Origin: Pelodictyon luteolum
Lineage (GTDB): Bacteria > Bacteroidota > Chlorobiia > Chlorobiales > Chlorobiaceae
Length of the DNA stretch: 64,000 nucleotides
Direction of reading: 5' to 3'
NCBI RefSeq assembly: GCF_001622165.1
Contig: NZ_LVWG01000021.1
Location: 62,001-126,000 of the forward strand
A program made the translations under genes and the position numbers. Shown in pieces: positions 10,382 through 19,485 of the stretch; position 1 is the first letter of the stretch, and every line of letters begins with the position of its first letter. The notes beneath the pieces were generated by a model. That model made no database searches, was not told the DNA's origin, and saw only the letters and a list, made by a program, of their open reading frames with translations.

Positions 10382-12454
10382 ATGCAAGCCGTCCAACCTG
10401 ATCAAATCCGCAACATCGTTATCACAGGCCATGCCGGTAGCGGCAAGACCATCCTCACCGAATCCCTCGCCCTCTCGATGGGGCTCATAAACCGGGCCGG
10501 GAGCATCGAGGAGGGCAATACCCTCTCCGACTACTCCCCCGATGAAATAAGCCGCAAGCACAGCCTCAACACCAGCCTTCTGAACGGGATTTGGAACGGC
10601 TGCAAGCTGAACATCATCGACACCCCCGGCCTGCTTGATTTCCACGGTGACGTCAAGTCCGCCATGCGCGTAGCAGATACGGTGCTCGTCACCGTCAATG
10701 CCTCTACCGGCGTAGAGGTTGGCACCGATGCCATCTGGGAGTACACGAAGGAGTACTACAAACCGACCGTTTTCGTGCTGACCAAGCTCGACGCCGACCG
10801 GACACGCTTCAACGAGACCATTCAGGAACTGCAGGACCATTTCGGGCACCTCGTCACCCCGATCCAGTTCCCCGCAGAAGAGGGTGCCGGACACCACATA
10901 CTCATCGATATCCTCTTGATGAAGCAGCTCGAGTTCCATCCGGACAAACCGGGCAGCATGACCGTGTCCACGATCCCGGACCTCTACCTGAAACGGGCTG
11001 AGGAGCTTCACCAGCAACTGGTGGAAGCGGTCGCCGAAACCGATGAAGAACTGATGGAAAAGTTTTTTGAAGTCGGTTCCCTCACCGAGGACGAACTTCG
11101 CCAGGGCATCAAAAGTGCGCTTGTGTCACGCACATTCTTCCCTGTGTTCTGCACCTCACCGCTGCACCTCATCGGCTCGGAACGCCTGCTTGGCGCCATG
11201 GTCAACCTTTTTCCCTCACCCATCGAGCGCGGCCCGGAGCATTCCCTCTGCACGGTCGGCGAGAACGAGCAGCTGCTTGAACCTGATCCCCTGGGTGCAA
11301 CGGTCGCATTCATCTTCAAGACCATGTCGGAACCCCGGATTGGTGAAATCTCCTACCTCCGGGTCTACTCCGGCCATCTTGAATCCGGCCATGAACTGCA
11401 GGACGTGCAAACCGGCCAGGTTGAAAAACCCGGCCAGATTTATACAGTCGTCGGCGAAAAACGCACTCCGGTCGACAGCCTCCTTGCCGGAGATATCGGC
11501 ATGGTCGTCAAACTGAAGGACGCACATACCAACGACACGCTTGCCGACAAGGGCACCAACTGCCGCATCAGCCCAATCACCTTTCCCGTTCCGGTGCTCG
11601 CCACGGCCATCGTACCGGTGACGCAGGGAGATGAAGAGAAGATTTCTGCTGGCCTCCACCATCTGCATGAAGAGGACCCCAGCTTCTCGATAGAGCATGA
11701 CGTTGAGTTCAACCAGACCATCCTCAAAACGCAGGGCGAGACGCACCTCGACATCATCCTCAGCCGCCTCGAAAAGAAATTCAATGTGAAGGTCGAGACC
11801 GCCCCGGTCAGAATTCCGTACCGCGAGACCATCCGCATACAGGCTTCTGCACAGGGCCGCCACAAGAAACAGTCGGGCGGACGAGGCCAGTACGGCGATG
11901 TCTGGGTACGACTCGACCCCGCCCCGCGCGACAGCGGATTTGAATTCTCCAGTGAGGTAGTAGGCGGCGTGGTCCCCACCCGCTACATTCCTGCTGTTGA
12001 AAAGGGACTCCGTGAGGCGATTGCCACCGGTACCATCTCCGGCTACCCGGTGGTCGATTTGAAGGCAGTCGTCTACGACGGTTCGTACCACCCCGTCGAC
12101 AGCTCCGAATTCGCATTCAAGATTGCAGCCGCCCTGGCATTCAAGGCTGCAATCGAAAAAGCCAAGCCTATGGTGCTTGAGCCGATTACAGAGCTCACCG
12201 TGACCGCGCCCGACCAGTACACCGGCGAAATCGTCGGGGAGATTTCAGCCAAACGGGGAAAAATACTCGGTATGGAAGCCGATGTCCGAATGCAGGTAGT
12301 CAAGGCCGAACTTCCGCAGGCCGCGCTTCAGACCTTCCATCATGCATTGACACGCCTCACCCAGGGCAGGGCTCGCTACAGCTACCGGTTCAGTCATTAT
12401 GAAGAGGCCCCCGCCGAGGTGGTACAGCAACTGGCCGCTGAGAAGAATGCCTGA
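10382..12454 (+). CDS. EF-G-like translational GTPase paralogue
   Basis: A 690-aa protein with the five-domain layout of elongation factor G, preceded by a good ribosome site (AAGGAG). The P-loop GHAGSGKT is at residues 16-23. Two catalytic-region changes separate it from true EF-G: the switch II motif reads DTPGLLDF (80-87), with Leu84 where EF-G has its catalytic His, and the G4 motif is TKLD rather than NKxD. Domain IV shows QSGGRGQYGDVWVRLDP. This pattern belongs to the EF-G-2/FusA2-like paralogues of unclear function. It is monocistronic, divergent from eno and closed by a strong terminator. Confidence 0.9.
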   Translation: MQAVQPDQIRNIVITGHAGSGKTILTESLALSMGLINRAGSIEEGNTLSDYSPDEISRKHSLNTSLLNGIWNGCKLNIIDTPGLLDFHGDVKSAMRVADTVLVTVNASTGVEVGTDAIWEYTKEYYKPTVFVLTKLDADRTRFNETIQELQDHFGHLVTPIQFPAEEGAGHHILIDILLMKQLEFHPDKPGSMTVSTIPDLYLKRAEELHQQLVEAVAETDEELMEKFFEVGSLTEDELRQGIKSALVSRTFFPVFCTSPLHLIGSERLLGAMVNLFPSPIERGPEHSLCTVGENEQLLEPDPLGATVAFIFKTMSEPRIGEISYLRVYSGHLESGHELQDVQTGQVEKPGQIYTVVGEKRTPVDSLLAGDIGMVVKLKDAHTNDTLADKGTNCRISPITFPVPVLATAIVPVTQGDEEKISAGLHHLHEEDPSFSIEHDVEFNQTILKTQGETHLDIILSRLEKKFNVKVETAPVRIPYRETIRIQASAQGRHKKQSGGRGQYGDVWVRLDPAPRDSGFEFSSEVVGGVVPTRYIPAVEKGLREAIATGTISGYPVVDLKAVVYDGSYHPVDSSEFAFKIAAALAFKAAIEKAKPMVLEPITELTVTAPDQYTGEIVGEISAKRGKILGMEADVRMQVVKAELPQAALQTFHHALTRLTQGRARYSYRFSHYEEAPAEVVQQLAAEKNA

Positions 12455-12481
12455 GGTGAGTTAAGCTGAGACTGAAACACC

Positions 12482-12524
12482 ATGCGCCGGGCTGCTTATT
12501 GCAAGCTGCCCGGCGCATCTGTTT
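12482..12524. terminator. Bidirectional rho-independent terminator
   Basis: An 11-bp stem (ATGCGCCGGGC with its complement ending at 12518) closes a 15-nt loop and is followed by CTGTTTT on the plus strand. It lies between the convergent EF-G-like and glycosyltransferase genes. Confidence 0.85.
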
Positions 12525-12539
12525 TACAACCATTTCTCC

Positions 12540-13292
12540 CTAGAGAATCCCCACGAGGGACTTCAGTTTAAGCCACCAGACCATCCATACTGCTTCGCGG
12601 ATGTTTCCCTTCGTCATTTTCGACAGCCCCACCGTTCTGTCGGTAAATACAATCGGGACCTCGAGGATCCGAAACCCCTTCTTCCATACCCTGAAGTTCA
12701 CCTCGATCTGGAACGAGTACCCTTGCGAAGCAATCCGGTCGAGATCGATGGCAGCAAGCACGTCGCGACGGAAGCACTTGAACCCCCCGGTCGGATCCGA
12801 GACAGGCATCCCGGTGATAACCCGGGTGTAGATACTCGCCATTTTCGAAAGAATCAGTCGGCTGAGCGGCCAGTTGATGACATTGACCCGGTTGCCGACA
12901 TAGCGCGAGCCTATCACGAGATCTGCTGTCGCAGCAGAATCAATGAGGGTTCCAACCATTGCGGGATCATGCGAGAAGTCGGCATCCATTTCCAGAATGA
13001 ACCGATACCCACGATCCAGCGCGAAACGAAACCCCTGAATGTAGGCTGTACCGAGCCCGAGCTTCCGCTCACGCTGGATGAGATGAACCGCATTGCTGAA
13101 CTGCTGTATCTGGGTAACGATTCGGGCAGTCCCGTCGGGCGAATTATCGTCAATAACCAGAATGTCGAGCATTTCAGGGTACAGGGCCCTGAGGGTATCG
13201 ATGAGTCGCCCGATGTTCTGGCTTTCGTTGAAGGTAGGTATGATGACGAGGGCGGAGGCTTTACCCGCTCCGCCACTCTCTTGCTCGTTCAT
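12540..13292 (-). CDS. Polyprenol-phosphate glycosyltransferase (dolichol-phosphate mannose synthase-like, GT2)
   Basis: A 250-aa GT-A-fold enzyme that transfers a hexose from a nucleotide sugar to a polyprenyl phosphate at the inner membrane face. Seen: VIIPTFNESQNI near the N-terminus, VIDDNSPDGTA for nucleotide binding, EMDADFSHDP as the metal-binding DAD/DxD motif, VIGSRYV, and GGFKCFRR. There is no C-terminal membrane domain, as in the soluble DPM1-like class. The ATG at 13292 is preferred over one 12 codons upstream because the family starts near there and the longer form overlaps the pscB terminator. Confidence 0.88.
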   Translation of the reverse strand: MNEQESGGAGKASALVIIPTFNESQNIGRLIDTLRALYPEMLDILVIDDNSPDGTARIVTQIQQFSNAVHLIQRERKLGLGTAYIQGFRFALDRGYRFILEMDADFSHDPAMVGTLIDSAATADLVIGSRYVGNRVNVINWPLSRLILSKMASIYTRVITGMPVSDPTGGFKCFRRDVLAAIDLDRIASQGYSFQIEVNFRVWKKGFRILEVPIVFTDRTVGLSKMTKGNIREAVWMVWWLKLKSLVGIL

Positions 13293-13312
13293 GCGGCAAT
13301 AATCAGGATAAT

Positions 13313-13349
13313 CGAAAAAAAAGAGCATTGCCGGGCGGACAATGCTCTT
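13313..13349 (-). terminator. Rho-independent terminator of pscB
   Basis: A perfect 10-bp stem AAGAGCATTG/CAATGCTCTT with a 9-nt loop is followed on the minus strand by a run of eight T. It lies 30 bp after the pscB stop and should end the pscA-pscB transcript. Confidence 0.9.
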
Positions 13350-13379
13350 GTAAAGAGAACGATACCTTCCTGCTTCTCT

Positions 13380-14132
13380 TCAGCGGGCTTCGCGGTGGAA
13401 GCGGTGCAGGAAACGGAGATCAAAATCAAGTCTCTCAGGTGGCGTGAATGAGAAGTCAAGAACTTCGCCATCAGGAAGTACTTCGACAAGTGCGCCGGAC
13501 GGGCACTCATCTCCCGAGAAGCAGGCCGAGCAGGAAATACATGCATCCTGATCGATGTAGCAACGGAAGCCTCCCTCCTGGACATCCCCATAGAACTTGT
13601 AGCCGATGGCGTTGACCTTAGGAGGACACTTGTCAAGGCAGAGGCCGCATCCTACGCAGAGATTCTCGAAGATGAAATAATGCTTTTTCGCCCTCGGCGC
13701 AGCAGGCTTCGCTGCCGGTGTAGCAGCAGGAGCAGCTTTTGGTGCCGGTGCTGCGGGTGCTGACGGCTTGGCGGCAGGTGCAGGTTTTGCTCCTGCAACG
13801 GGCTTAGCCGCAGGCGCACCTTTTGCAGCAGGTGCCCCTTTTGGCGCAGGTGCAGGCTTTGCTGCTGGCGCCGGCTTTGCTGCAGCAGGCTTCTTATATG
13901 GCAGCGCGGATTCCTGGCGGACGCCGCAACGACCAAGATTGACATTCAGCGGCTCAAGGCGGGCCTTGCCAGCCGGTTTAGCCGGTGCACCCTTAGGCGC
14001 TGCCTGCCCCTGCTTCGCGGCAGGTGCCGGTGCCTTCGGCGGCGCACCCTTAGGCGCTTCGGCCTTGGGCGCAGCCGGAGCCTTCGCGGCTGGAGCCGGC
14101 TGAGTTTCTGGCTGTTTTACAGGATCGGCCAT
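13380..14132 (-). CDS. pscB: P840 reaction-centre iron-sulfur subunit PscB (FA/FB protein)
   Basis: Carries the terminal FA and FB [4Fe-4S] clusters that pass electrons from the FX cluster of PscA to soluble ferredoxin. The 250-aa protein has a long, low-complexity Ala/Pro/Lys-rich N-terminal arm (about 1-150) and a C-terminal 8Fe-8S ferredoxin domain. The cluster ligands are seen in CVGCGLCLDKCPP and CISCSACFSGDECPSG; the second motif has a longer C-to-C gap (FSGDEC). A good ribosome site (GAGGAGG) precedes the ATG. It lies 93 bp downstream of pscA. Confidence 0.97.
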   Translation of the reverse strand: MADPVKQPETQPAPAAKAPAAPKAEAPKGAPPKAPAPAAKQGQAAPKGAPAKPAGKARLEPLNVNLGRCGVRQESALPYKKPAAAKPAPAAKPAPAPKGAPAAKGAPAAKPVAGAKPAPAAKPSAPAAPAPKAAPAATPAAKPAAPRAKKHYFIFENLCVGCGLCLDKCPPKVNAIGYKFYGDVQEGGFRCYIDQDACISCSACFSGDECPSGALVEVLPDGEVLDFSFTPPERLDFDLRFLHRFHREAR

Positions 14133-14225
14133 CAGGGAACCCTCCTCTATTGATTATAGTCTTCTGTAGTTTCCTATTGCACTCAGACCTGTCGGGGAGC
14201 CCGGAAGCTCCCCCGGTCAAGCAGT

Positions 14226-16430
14226 TCAGGCAATCAGCTTCATCAGGTAGTCCACAACCTGGGTCAGGAGGACCTGACCGGACACCGCTGCGTCGCTGAC
14301 GGTCGGCGGGAGGGGTGAATCAGTCTGATAGAAGCCGTTGGCAATGAAAAGGAACACCAGCATAAAGGTTCCGCCGAAGTACAGGAACGTACCTGCAAGC
14401 TTCGAGTCCGAGATGGTCAGGACAGGGAAACGGAAGGTGACGTCCCGGCCAAGGAACTTCTTGCCAAGCCAGCGGACGGTGCGGGTCTGGATGTCAGCAC
14501 CTTCAAGACGGGAGCCGCGATCCTCGAACCAGACAGCAAAGCTGATGAACCATATGAGGTGGCCGATCATCAGGATGGTCGAGAGGTGTGAGCTCGAGAA
14601 GATCGTCACGGTCTCTGTCCAGAAGTAGTAGAAGATGCCGGAGGTGTAGTGGTGCGCAAGGCCGGCCACAGAGTCCCAGGCCTTCGCGTCAGCCGCAGGC
14701 ACACCGTACATCATCGAAGCGATCCATGCGCCGTCGATATACCAGCAGACTGCAGACAGACCCTTCACTCCCCAGAGCATGGCGAACCAGAGCTGATCCT
14801 GGATCGAGACACCGCAGGTACCGCCGTAGACTGGTCCAAGGCAGGGGAAGGAGTAGGAGTTCTTCTTCAGGCCGAGGTCATCCCAGAGGGGTGAGGTGTG
14901 GGCGAAGAAGGCGATGCGGACGAGTGCAATCAGCGAGAAGAGCGAACCTGCCACGATGACGTGAACCATGACCCAGTCGTTGATGCTCGGATCCGCAAAC
15001 ATCCACTGGAACATCGGAAGCGGCTTCAGCCAGTAGAACGACATCATGATGTTCGTTCCGAAGATGTTCAGCTCGCAGATGGTGTTCCACACGATGACAG
15101 CGTAAACGGACAGCATGGTGGCGAAACAGAGAGCCATGACCGTACCGAGGATCTTGACCTGAACTTCCTGGTCGCGGCCCTTTGTGATCCAGATGGACTT
15201 GATCTGGTTATAGAGACCGTTGAGCTGGATCTTGAGGAGGTACTGGCCGCCATGGTAGACACCTGCGAAGACATAGAGAACACCGCAGATGATGTGGTTG
15301 AAGGTGATGAGGTTGATAACCACCCTCGACATGCCGAACGAGGCGCCGTTCTTGGGAAGAATTGCGAAGGGAGCAAACTCCGAGAACTCCTTGGAGCCGG
15401 AGACGATCCTGCCGCCTTCCTGCACGAAGTCATAGCTGACGCGGTTGAAAGGCTCACCGTAGAGATAGAACACCAGCTTGTCAAGCTCTTTATAATAGGG
15501 ATCGAAAGAGGGCTGCTGGAATGCAACGAAGGCGATGACACCGAGGGCGATGTTGATGTAGCCGATCGCGGTGAGATGCACCGAGAAGGCGGCTTTCATG
15601 TCATCATTGAGATGGATGGCAGCATTCGGGGGGTTGTTCCACCAGTAGATGCCGAGAGCGAAGAAGGCCACGAACCACACGAAAGACATAAACGTCTCGG
15701 AGTTGATGGTCTGGAAATCGGGAACAGGAGCGAAACCGAGAACGAACCACATGAGAAGACCCCAACCGAGGAAGAGGAGGGACATGTAGACGGCATGAGG
15801 TCCGAGCGCATCCTTGTATGTCTTTGCGCTGGTGCCGTTGAAGACCATGTCACCGAACTTGCCGAGAAAACGGAAATCGCGGAAGTTTCCTGCGCGACCG
15901 GTAAACGGGTTGGTCAGGTTGTGGGTCCAGTGACGCCAGCCGCCGAAGAGGAGGATGGAGCCGGAAAGGAAGTGGAACGCTGCCCAGCCGATGAGATTGG
16001 TTGCCGCCTGCTGGAGGTCGGCTGTCTCGGTGCTGTAGGTGTCGATGCCGAGAGAGACCATCCTCGGCTTGATGGTAAGGTAGAACCAGTTGTCATGGAA
16101 CCCTGGCATTCCACCGAGCCATGCAGGGAAGACCTGAATGCCGGAGAAATAATAAATGGCCATGAGGAACCCGAGAACGCCAAGAAGGGCGAGATGGCCG
16201 CCGACAACCTGTTCGTCGTCGATCTTGTCGGTGTCGAACACCTGATACCATTTCGTTGACCGGGTCTCTGTCCGCTGGAACAGGAACCTTCTCATTTTAG
16301 CGGCATCCTGCTCCTTGATGACGGAAGGACCGCCCGAAGCGCCGCTCGCCTTCGGAGAAGGAGCGCTCCCCTTGGGAGGCGGAACCGTCCCCTTTGGCTT
16401 GACTCCTGCCGGATTCACTTGTTCAGCCAT
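14226..16430 (-). CDS. pscA: Photosynthetic reaction-centre P840 core protein PscA
   Basis: Large membrane subunit of the homodimeric type I reaction centre of green sulfur bacteria; it binds the P840 special pair, antenna BChl a and the shared FX cluster. The 734-aa product starts at an ATG with a strong AAAGGAG ribosome site; an in-frame upstream extension is not family-like. A Pro/Lys-rich cytoplasmic tail (1-45) precedes about 11 membrane spans. The FX ligand loop is visible as FPCLGPVYGGTCGVS about 200 residues from the C-terminus. Many His residues in the spans are candidate chlorophyll ligands. Confidence 0.98.
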   Translation of the reverse strand: MAEQVNPAGVKPKGTVPPPKGSAPSPKASGASGGPSVIKEQDAAKMRRFLFQRTETRSTKWYQVFDTDKIDDEQVVGGHLALLGVLGFLMAIYYFSGIQVFPAWLGGMPGFHDNWFYLTIKPRMVSLGIDTYSTETADLQQAATNLIGWAAFHFLSGSILLFGGWRHWTHNLTNPFTGRAGNFRDFRFLGKFGDMVFNGTSAKTYKDALGPHAVYMSLLFLGWGLLMWFVLGFAPVPDFQTINSETFMSFVWFVAFFALGIYWWNNPPNAAIHLNDDMKAAFSVHLTAIGYINIALGVIAFVAFQQPSFDPYYKELDKLVFYLYGEPFNRVSYDFVQEGGRIVSGSKEFSEFAPFAILPKNGASFGMSRVVINLITFNHIICGVLYVFAGVYHGGQYLLKIQLNGLYNQIKSIWITKGRDQEVQVKILGTVMALCFATMLSVYAVIVWNTICELNIFGTNIMMSFYWLKPLPMFQWMFADPSINDWVMVHVIVAGSLFSLIALVRIAFFAHTSPLWDDLGLKKNSYSFPCLGPVYGGTCGVSIQDQLWFAMLWGVKGLSAVCWYIDGAWIASMMYGVPAADAKAWDSVAGLAHHYTSGIFYYFWTETVTIFSSSHLSTILMIGHLIWFISFAVWFEDRGSRLEGADIQTRTVRWLGKKFLGRDVTFRFPVLTISDSKLAGTFLYFGGTFMLVFLFIANGFYQTDSPLPPTVSDAAVSGQVLLTQVVDYLMKLIA

Positions 16431-16817
16431 TGTATTCTCTCCTTTGTTTGGACATATTTCAGGTTGAAGAAACCGAAAGAAACCCTCCGGACCAGCGGCA
16501 TACACCGTATTGAGGAATGGCCCATCGGAGCAAGTGTTCCACCCATCCCCGATAACGCAACGAAGGCACCTTCCCCGGTGCCGGCAATACCGGAATGGCT
16601 GCTGAGGCGGTCTTCCCACCTGACGCAGTATTAAATAAAATAAGAAAAATTATTTAATAATAAATTTTTTTGGGCCGCCATTGACGGGCTATTGTTTTAT
16701 TATAAAGCAGGAAAGCCCCTATGGGGAAGGCTTTGGCGGAGCATCAGGGGAAAGGACCCCGATCGCGCTGCAGGAGCATGGAGTTCCAATTCAACACCAT
16801 TCCAAAACATTCCGGAC
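16431..16817. other. Intergenic region between divergent pscA and dapF
   Basis: This 387-bp stretch holds no convincing gene. It has the pscA ribosome site next to its left end, and a very AT-rich block at about 16630-16700 in an otherwise GC-rich setting, a likely place for promoters of both genes. No operator palindrome was recognised. Confidence 0.5.
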
Positions 16818-17624
16818 ATGAGGCGCGAGATTCCATTCAGCAAACTATCCGGCGCGGGCAACGACTTCATCGTCATGGATAACCGTGACCGCTCCATCAC
16901 CCTCGATGCTTCGGCTGTCCGCGCTCTCTGCACTCGCAGAACCGGCATCGGCGCCGACGGGCTCATCCTCATCGAGCCATCGGAAACAGCCGCATTCAGC
17001 ATGCTCTATCACAACGCCGACGGCCTTCCGGGCACGATGTGCGGCAACGGCGGCCGCTGTGCGGTCTGGTTCGCCCAGAGCATCGGCGTGGAGCCGGACA
17101 CCGAAGGATGCTTCCGTTTTGAGGCCAACAACGACCTTTATCAGGCATGGGTGAGCGGACCGGAAACGGTGCGGCTCCGGATGCGCGAGCCCCGTGACGC
17201 AAGAAACGAAATCGATCTAGGCGGCCGATCCTGCGCATTTATCGATACCGGCTCACCACACGCCGTGATCCGCACCGAGGAACTTGATGCCGTGGATGTA
17301 ATCGAGGAAGGCAGAGCCATCCGCCACCGCACCGACCTTTTCCCTGGTGGGACCAACGTCAACTTCCTGGAGGTCACCTCCCCTGAGAGCATCAACATCA
17401 GAACATTCGAGCGGGGCGTCGAAGACGAGACACTGGCCTGCGGAACCGGCGCGGTGGCGGCAGCACTTCTCAGCCGCCGCCTCGGCATTACCTCCGCCGA
17501 ATGCATCAGTGTCCGGGTGAAAAGCGGAGACATCCTCGAAGTGGCATTCAGTGGAGATATGCGGGAGGTCTATCTCACCGGACCAGCCGTCATCGTCTAT
17601 ACCGGTGTGGTCAAGGCAGGCTGA
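16818..17624 (+). CDS. dapF: Diaminopimelate epimerase
   Basis: Converts LL- to meso-diaminopimelate for peptidoglycan and lysine synthesis. The 268-aa enzyme has two mirror-image halves, each giving a catalytic Cys: MCGNGGRC (near residue 75) and ACGTGAVAAA (near residue 210). FSKLSGAGNDFIVMDNR at the N-terminus fixes the start at 16818; an in-frame ATG 42 codons upstream would add residues foreign to the family. No clear ribosome site is seen. It is followed by rubredoxin on the same strand after a 134-bp gap. Confidence 0.95.
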   Translation: MRREIPFSKLSGAGNDFIVMDNRDRSITLDASAVRALCTRRTGIGADGLILIEPSETAAFSMLYHNADGLPGTMCGNGGRCAVWFAQSIGVEPDTEGCFRFEANNDLYQAWVSGPETVRLRMREPRDARNEIDLGGRSCAFIDTGSPHAVIRTEELDAVDVIEEGRAIRHRTDLFPGGTNVNFLEVTSPESINIRTFERGVEDETLACGTGAVAAALLSRRLGITSAECISVRVKSGDILEVAFSGDMREVYLTGPAVIVYTGVVKAG

Positions 17625-17758
17625 TCGACAGATTGGGTAAAACGGCAGGAGGTCGTGAACTTTTTACCGGCAGAGGGAATTCATTTTCGCTGCAGGGGCA
17701 AAATCCCCCCACTTGAGCCTTAATGTCAAAACCATTCAACACCAAACGGAGAACCATC

Positions 17759-17926
17759 ATGCAGAAATGGGTATGTGTCCCTTGCGGCTACGTCTATGAT
17801 CCCGAAGCCGGCGACCCCGACAGCGGAGTTGCGCCCGGAACGCCATTTGAAGATGTCCCCGAAGACTGGGTATGCCCTGTCTGCGGCGTCGACAAGACCC
17901 TCTTCGAACCCTACGAAGAACGTTGA
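17759..17926 (+). CDS. Rubredoxin
   Basis: A 55-aa mononuclear iron electron carrier. The two iron-binding CxxCG motifs are CVPCGY (residues 5-10) and CPVCG (near 39-43), with the conserved [27 protein letters not shown]-type core between them. A GGAG site 7 bp upstream supports the ATG at 17759 rather than one 12 codons earlier. In green sulfur bacteria rubredoxins may serve as electron donors in oxygen or peroxide defence and carbon metabolism; the partner is not evident here. Confidence 0.95.
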   Translation: MQKWVCVPCGYVYDPEAGDPDSGVAPGTPFEDVPEDWVCPVCGVDKTLFEPYEER

Positions 17927-17967
17927 TCGGGGAGGGCGCCGCCAGATGCCCGCCCCCCATCGTATCA

Positions 17968-18000
17968 AACTGCACGCCGCCATTTGCGGCGTGTTCAGTT
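17968..18000. terminator. Hairpin between convergent rubredoxin and mtgA genes
   Basis: CACGCCGC/GCGGCGTG forms an 8-bp stem with a 5-nt loop. The flanking AAACTG and CAGTTT extend it with small mismatches. It overlaps the last codons of mtgA and can serve the rubredoxin transcript. Confidence 0.65.
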
Positions 18001-18816
18001 TCCGCCCTCTCCAGAATCCATGAACACCTCGTCGATGAGTTCGCGCGGGACACCGATCGTGATGGTATCGGCAACCGTTGCCGTTGTATCGACCGGAAGC
18101 GGCGCCCTCACGCCGGAGGATGGCGCCACGCCCCCCCTCTTCTGCATGATGCGGTAGATGATGGCCGAGCGGTTCCGGACATACCGGGAACTGCCGGTTG
18201 GTGACCAGCGGATGGGGTTGGGGAGCACGGCGGCAAGGCGGGATGCCTGGCGGGCGTTCAGCCGGCTGGCGCTTACACCGTAGTAGTGGCGGGCAGCAGC
18301 TTCGATGCCGAATATACCGTCGCCCCATTCGGCGGAATTAAGATAGAGCTCCAGAATGCGGCGCTTTGAGAGCGAGCGTTCGATCCGCCAGGTAAGAATG
18401 GCCTCCTTGATCTTGCGTACCGGATTCTTCGAGGGAGAGAGATAGAGGTTCTTTGCCAGCTGCTGGCTGACGGTGCTGCCGCCCATGGCTATTTTGCGCT
18501 CCTTGAGGTTTTTCTCCAGCGCACGCTCCATTGCCTCGTAGTCGAACCCGTCATGCTGCCAGAACTTGTCGTCTTCGGCAATCAACACCGCCCTGACGAC
18601 GTTTTTCGATATCGCCCTCAGCGGAACGACCTTCCGCTCGGTCTCTCTTCCGGGGTATCCGGCGCGGCGCCATGCCTCCACCCGGTACTGCATGAACGCG
18701 GTGGTCTCGGGGGTTTTTCGGGCAAGCCCCTCCACATCGGGAATGACGAAGTATCGCATGATATCGACAACAAAGAGGCAGAAAAGCAGGATAGCGATGT
18801 TCCGCAGAAACTTCAT
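17995..18816 (-). CDS. mtgA: Monofunctional biosynthetic peptidoglycan transglycosylase (GT51)
   Basis: Polymerises lipid II into glycan strands at the outer face of the inner membrane. The 273-aa protein has an N-terminal membrane anchor (about 6-25) and the GT51 motifs EDDKFWQHDGFD (catalytic Glu), GGSTVSQQLAKNLYLS and RRILELYLNSAEWGDGIFGIEAAA. No transpeptidase domain is present. The C-terminal tail of about 50 residues beyond the GT51 core is variable. It overlaps nothing and points toward rubredoxin. Confidence 0.93.
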   Translation of the reverse strand: MKFLRNIAILLFCLFVVDIMRYFVIPDVEGLARKTPETTAFMQYRVEAWRRAGYPGRETERKVVPLRAISKNVVRAVLIAEDDKFWQHDGFDYEAMERALEKNLKERKIAMGGSTVSQQLAKNLYLSPSKNPVRKIKEAILTWRIERSLSKRRILELYLNSAEWGDGIFGIEAAARHYYGVSASRLNARQASRLAAVLPNPIRWSPTGSSRYVRNRSAIIYRIMQKRGGVAPSSGVRAPLPVDTTATVADTITIGVPRELIDEVFMDSGEGGN

Positions 18817-18903
18817 ATGCTGGGGCGGTTTGTTTTTTTCGGTATCTTTTCCATTGAAGGCAGGAATATCTTTTCATCCAATGTAACACGAGGAAGCACC
18901 GAC

Positions 18904-19320
18904 ATGAAACAGGCGATACTGCCACTTGCGGCCGGACTCATCTTTTCGGCTGCCGCCGTTGACTGCTTTGCCGCCGTTCCCGACGGGAAAGCGGTATTTG
19001 AGCGCAACTGCAGCGTCTGCCACAGCGTGGCGCCGCCGCCGAAATCTGCACCCCCGATCATTCCAATCGCCGCCCGATACCGTGCAGAGTTCGCAACGAA
19101 AGCCGCAGGCGTCAAGGCTATGACGGCATTCATGCAGTCGCCCTCCAAAGCGGCATCAGTCATTGAAGTCCAGGCAATCGAACGCTTCGGCCTCATGCCA
19201 TCAATGTCCGCACTCAGCGAAGCGGACCTCCGGGCAGTAGCCGGATGGGTCTGGGATCAGGGCGGAGCCGGCATGGGCCCCGGCAGGGGTGCAGGCCAGC
19301 CAAAAGGCACCTGCCGTTAG
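18904..19320 (+). CDS. Periplasmic monohaem cytochrome c
   Basis: A 138-aa secreted c-type cytochrome. A signal peptide (1-23, cleavage near CFA-AV) is followed by one haem-binding motif CSVCH (36-40) and a likely axial Met in FGLMPSM (about 100). A hydrophobic helix with AVAGWVWDQ follows, then a Gly/Pro-rich tail. It resembles small class I cytochromes that shuttle electrons between sulfur-oxidising enzymes and the reaction centre, but the partner cannot be told from the sequence. A terminator follows directly. Confidence 0.85.
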   Translation: MKQAILPLAAGLIFSAAAVDCFAAVPDGKAVFERNCSVCHSVAPPPKSAPPIIPIAARYRAEFATKAAGVKAMTAFMQSPSKAASVIEVQAIERFGLMPSMSALSEADLRAVAGWVWDQGGAGMGPGRGAGQPKGTCR

Positions 19321-19330
19321 AATCGGAAAA

Positions 19331-19358
19331 CCCGGAGGGCTGCTCCGGGCTTTCTTTT
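19331..19358 (+). terminator. Rho-independent terminator of the cytochrome c gene
   Basis: CCCGGAG and CTCCGGG form a 7-bp stem with a 5-nt loop, followed by CTTTCTTTT. It lies 10 bp after the stop codon. Confidence 0.88.
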
Positions 19359-19365
19359 CCTTCTG

Positions 19366-19438
19366 TACCCTTGGGCAGACTCGAACTGCCGACCCACAGT
19401 TTAGGAAACTGTTGCTCTATCCACTGAGCTACAAGGGT
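19366..19438 (-). tRNA. tRNA-Arg (anticodon CCT)
   Basis: Minus-strand cloverleaf with acceptor ACCCTTG/CAAGGGT, anticodon stem CAGTT/AACTG with loop TCCTAA-type giving CCT, T-loop GTTCGAGTC and discriminator A. It is a single tRNA between the cytochrome c gene and mutL. Confidence 0.95.
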
Positions 19439-19485
19439 ATCGGTGAAGCGTGAATTTAGCATCTTTGCCCGAAAGAAGCAAGCCC

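Noticed and set aside
13700-14110. Repetitive sequence that might be a CRISPR or minisatellite
   Set aside because: The repeats are irregular Ala/Pro/Lys codons in the pscB reading frame, without uniform repeats and spacers. No CRISPR array was seen in the window.
14898-16259. 453-codon open frame on the plus strand opposite pscA
   Set aside because: It is the exact antisense of pscA in GC-rich DNA, has acidic low-complexity content and no family resemblance.
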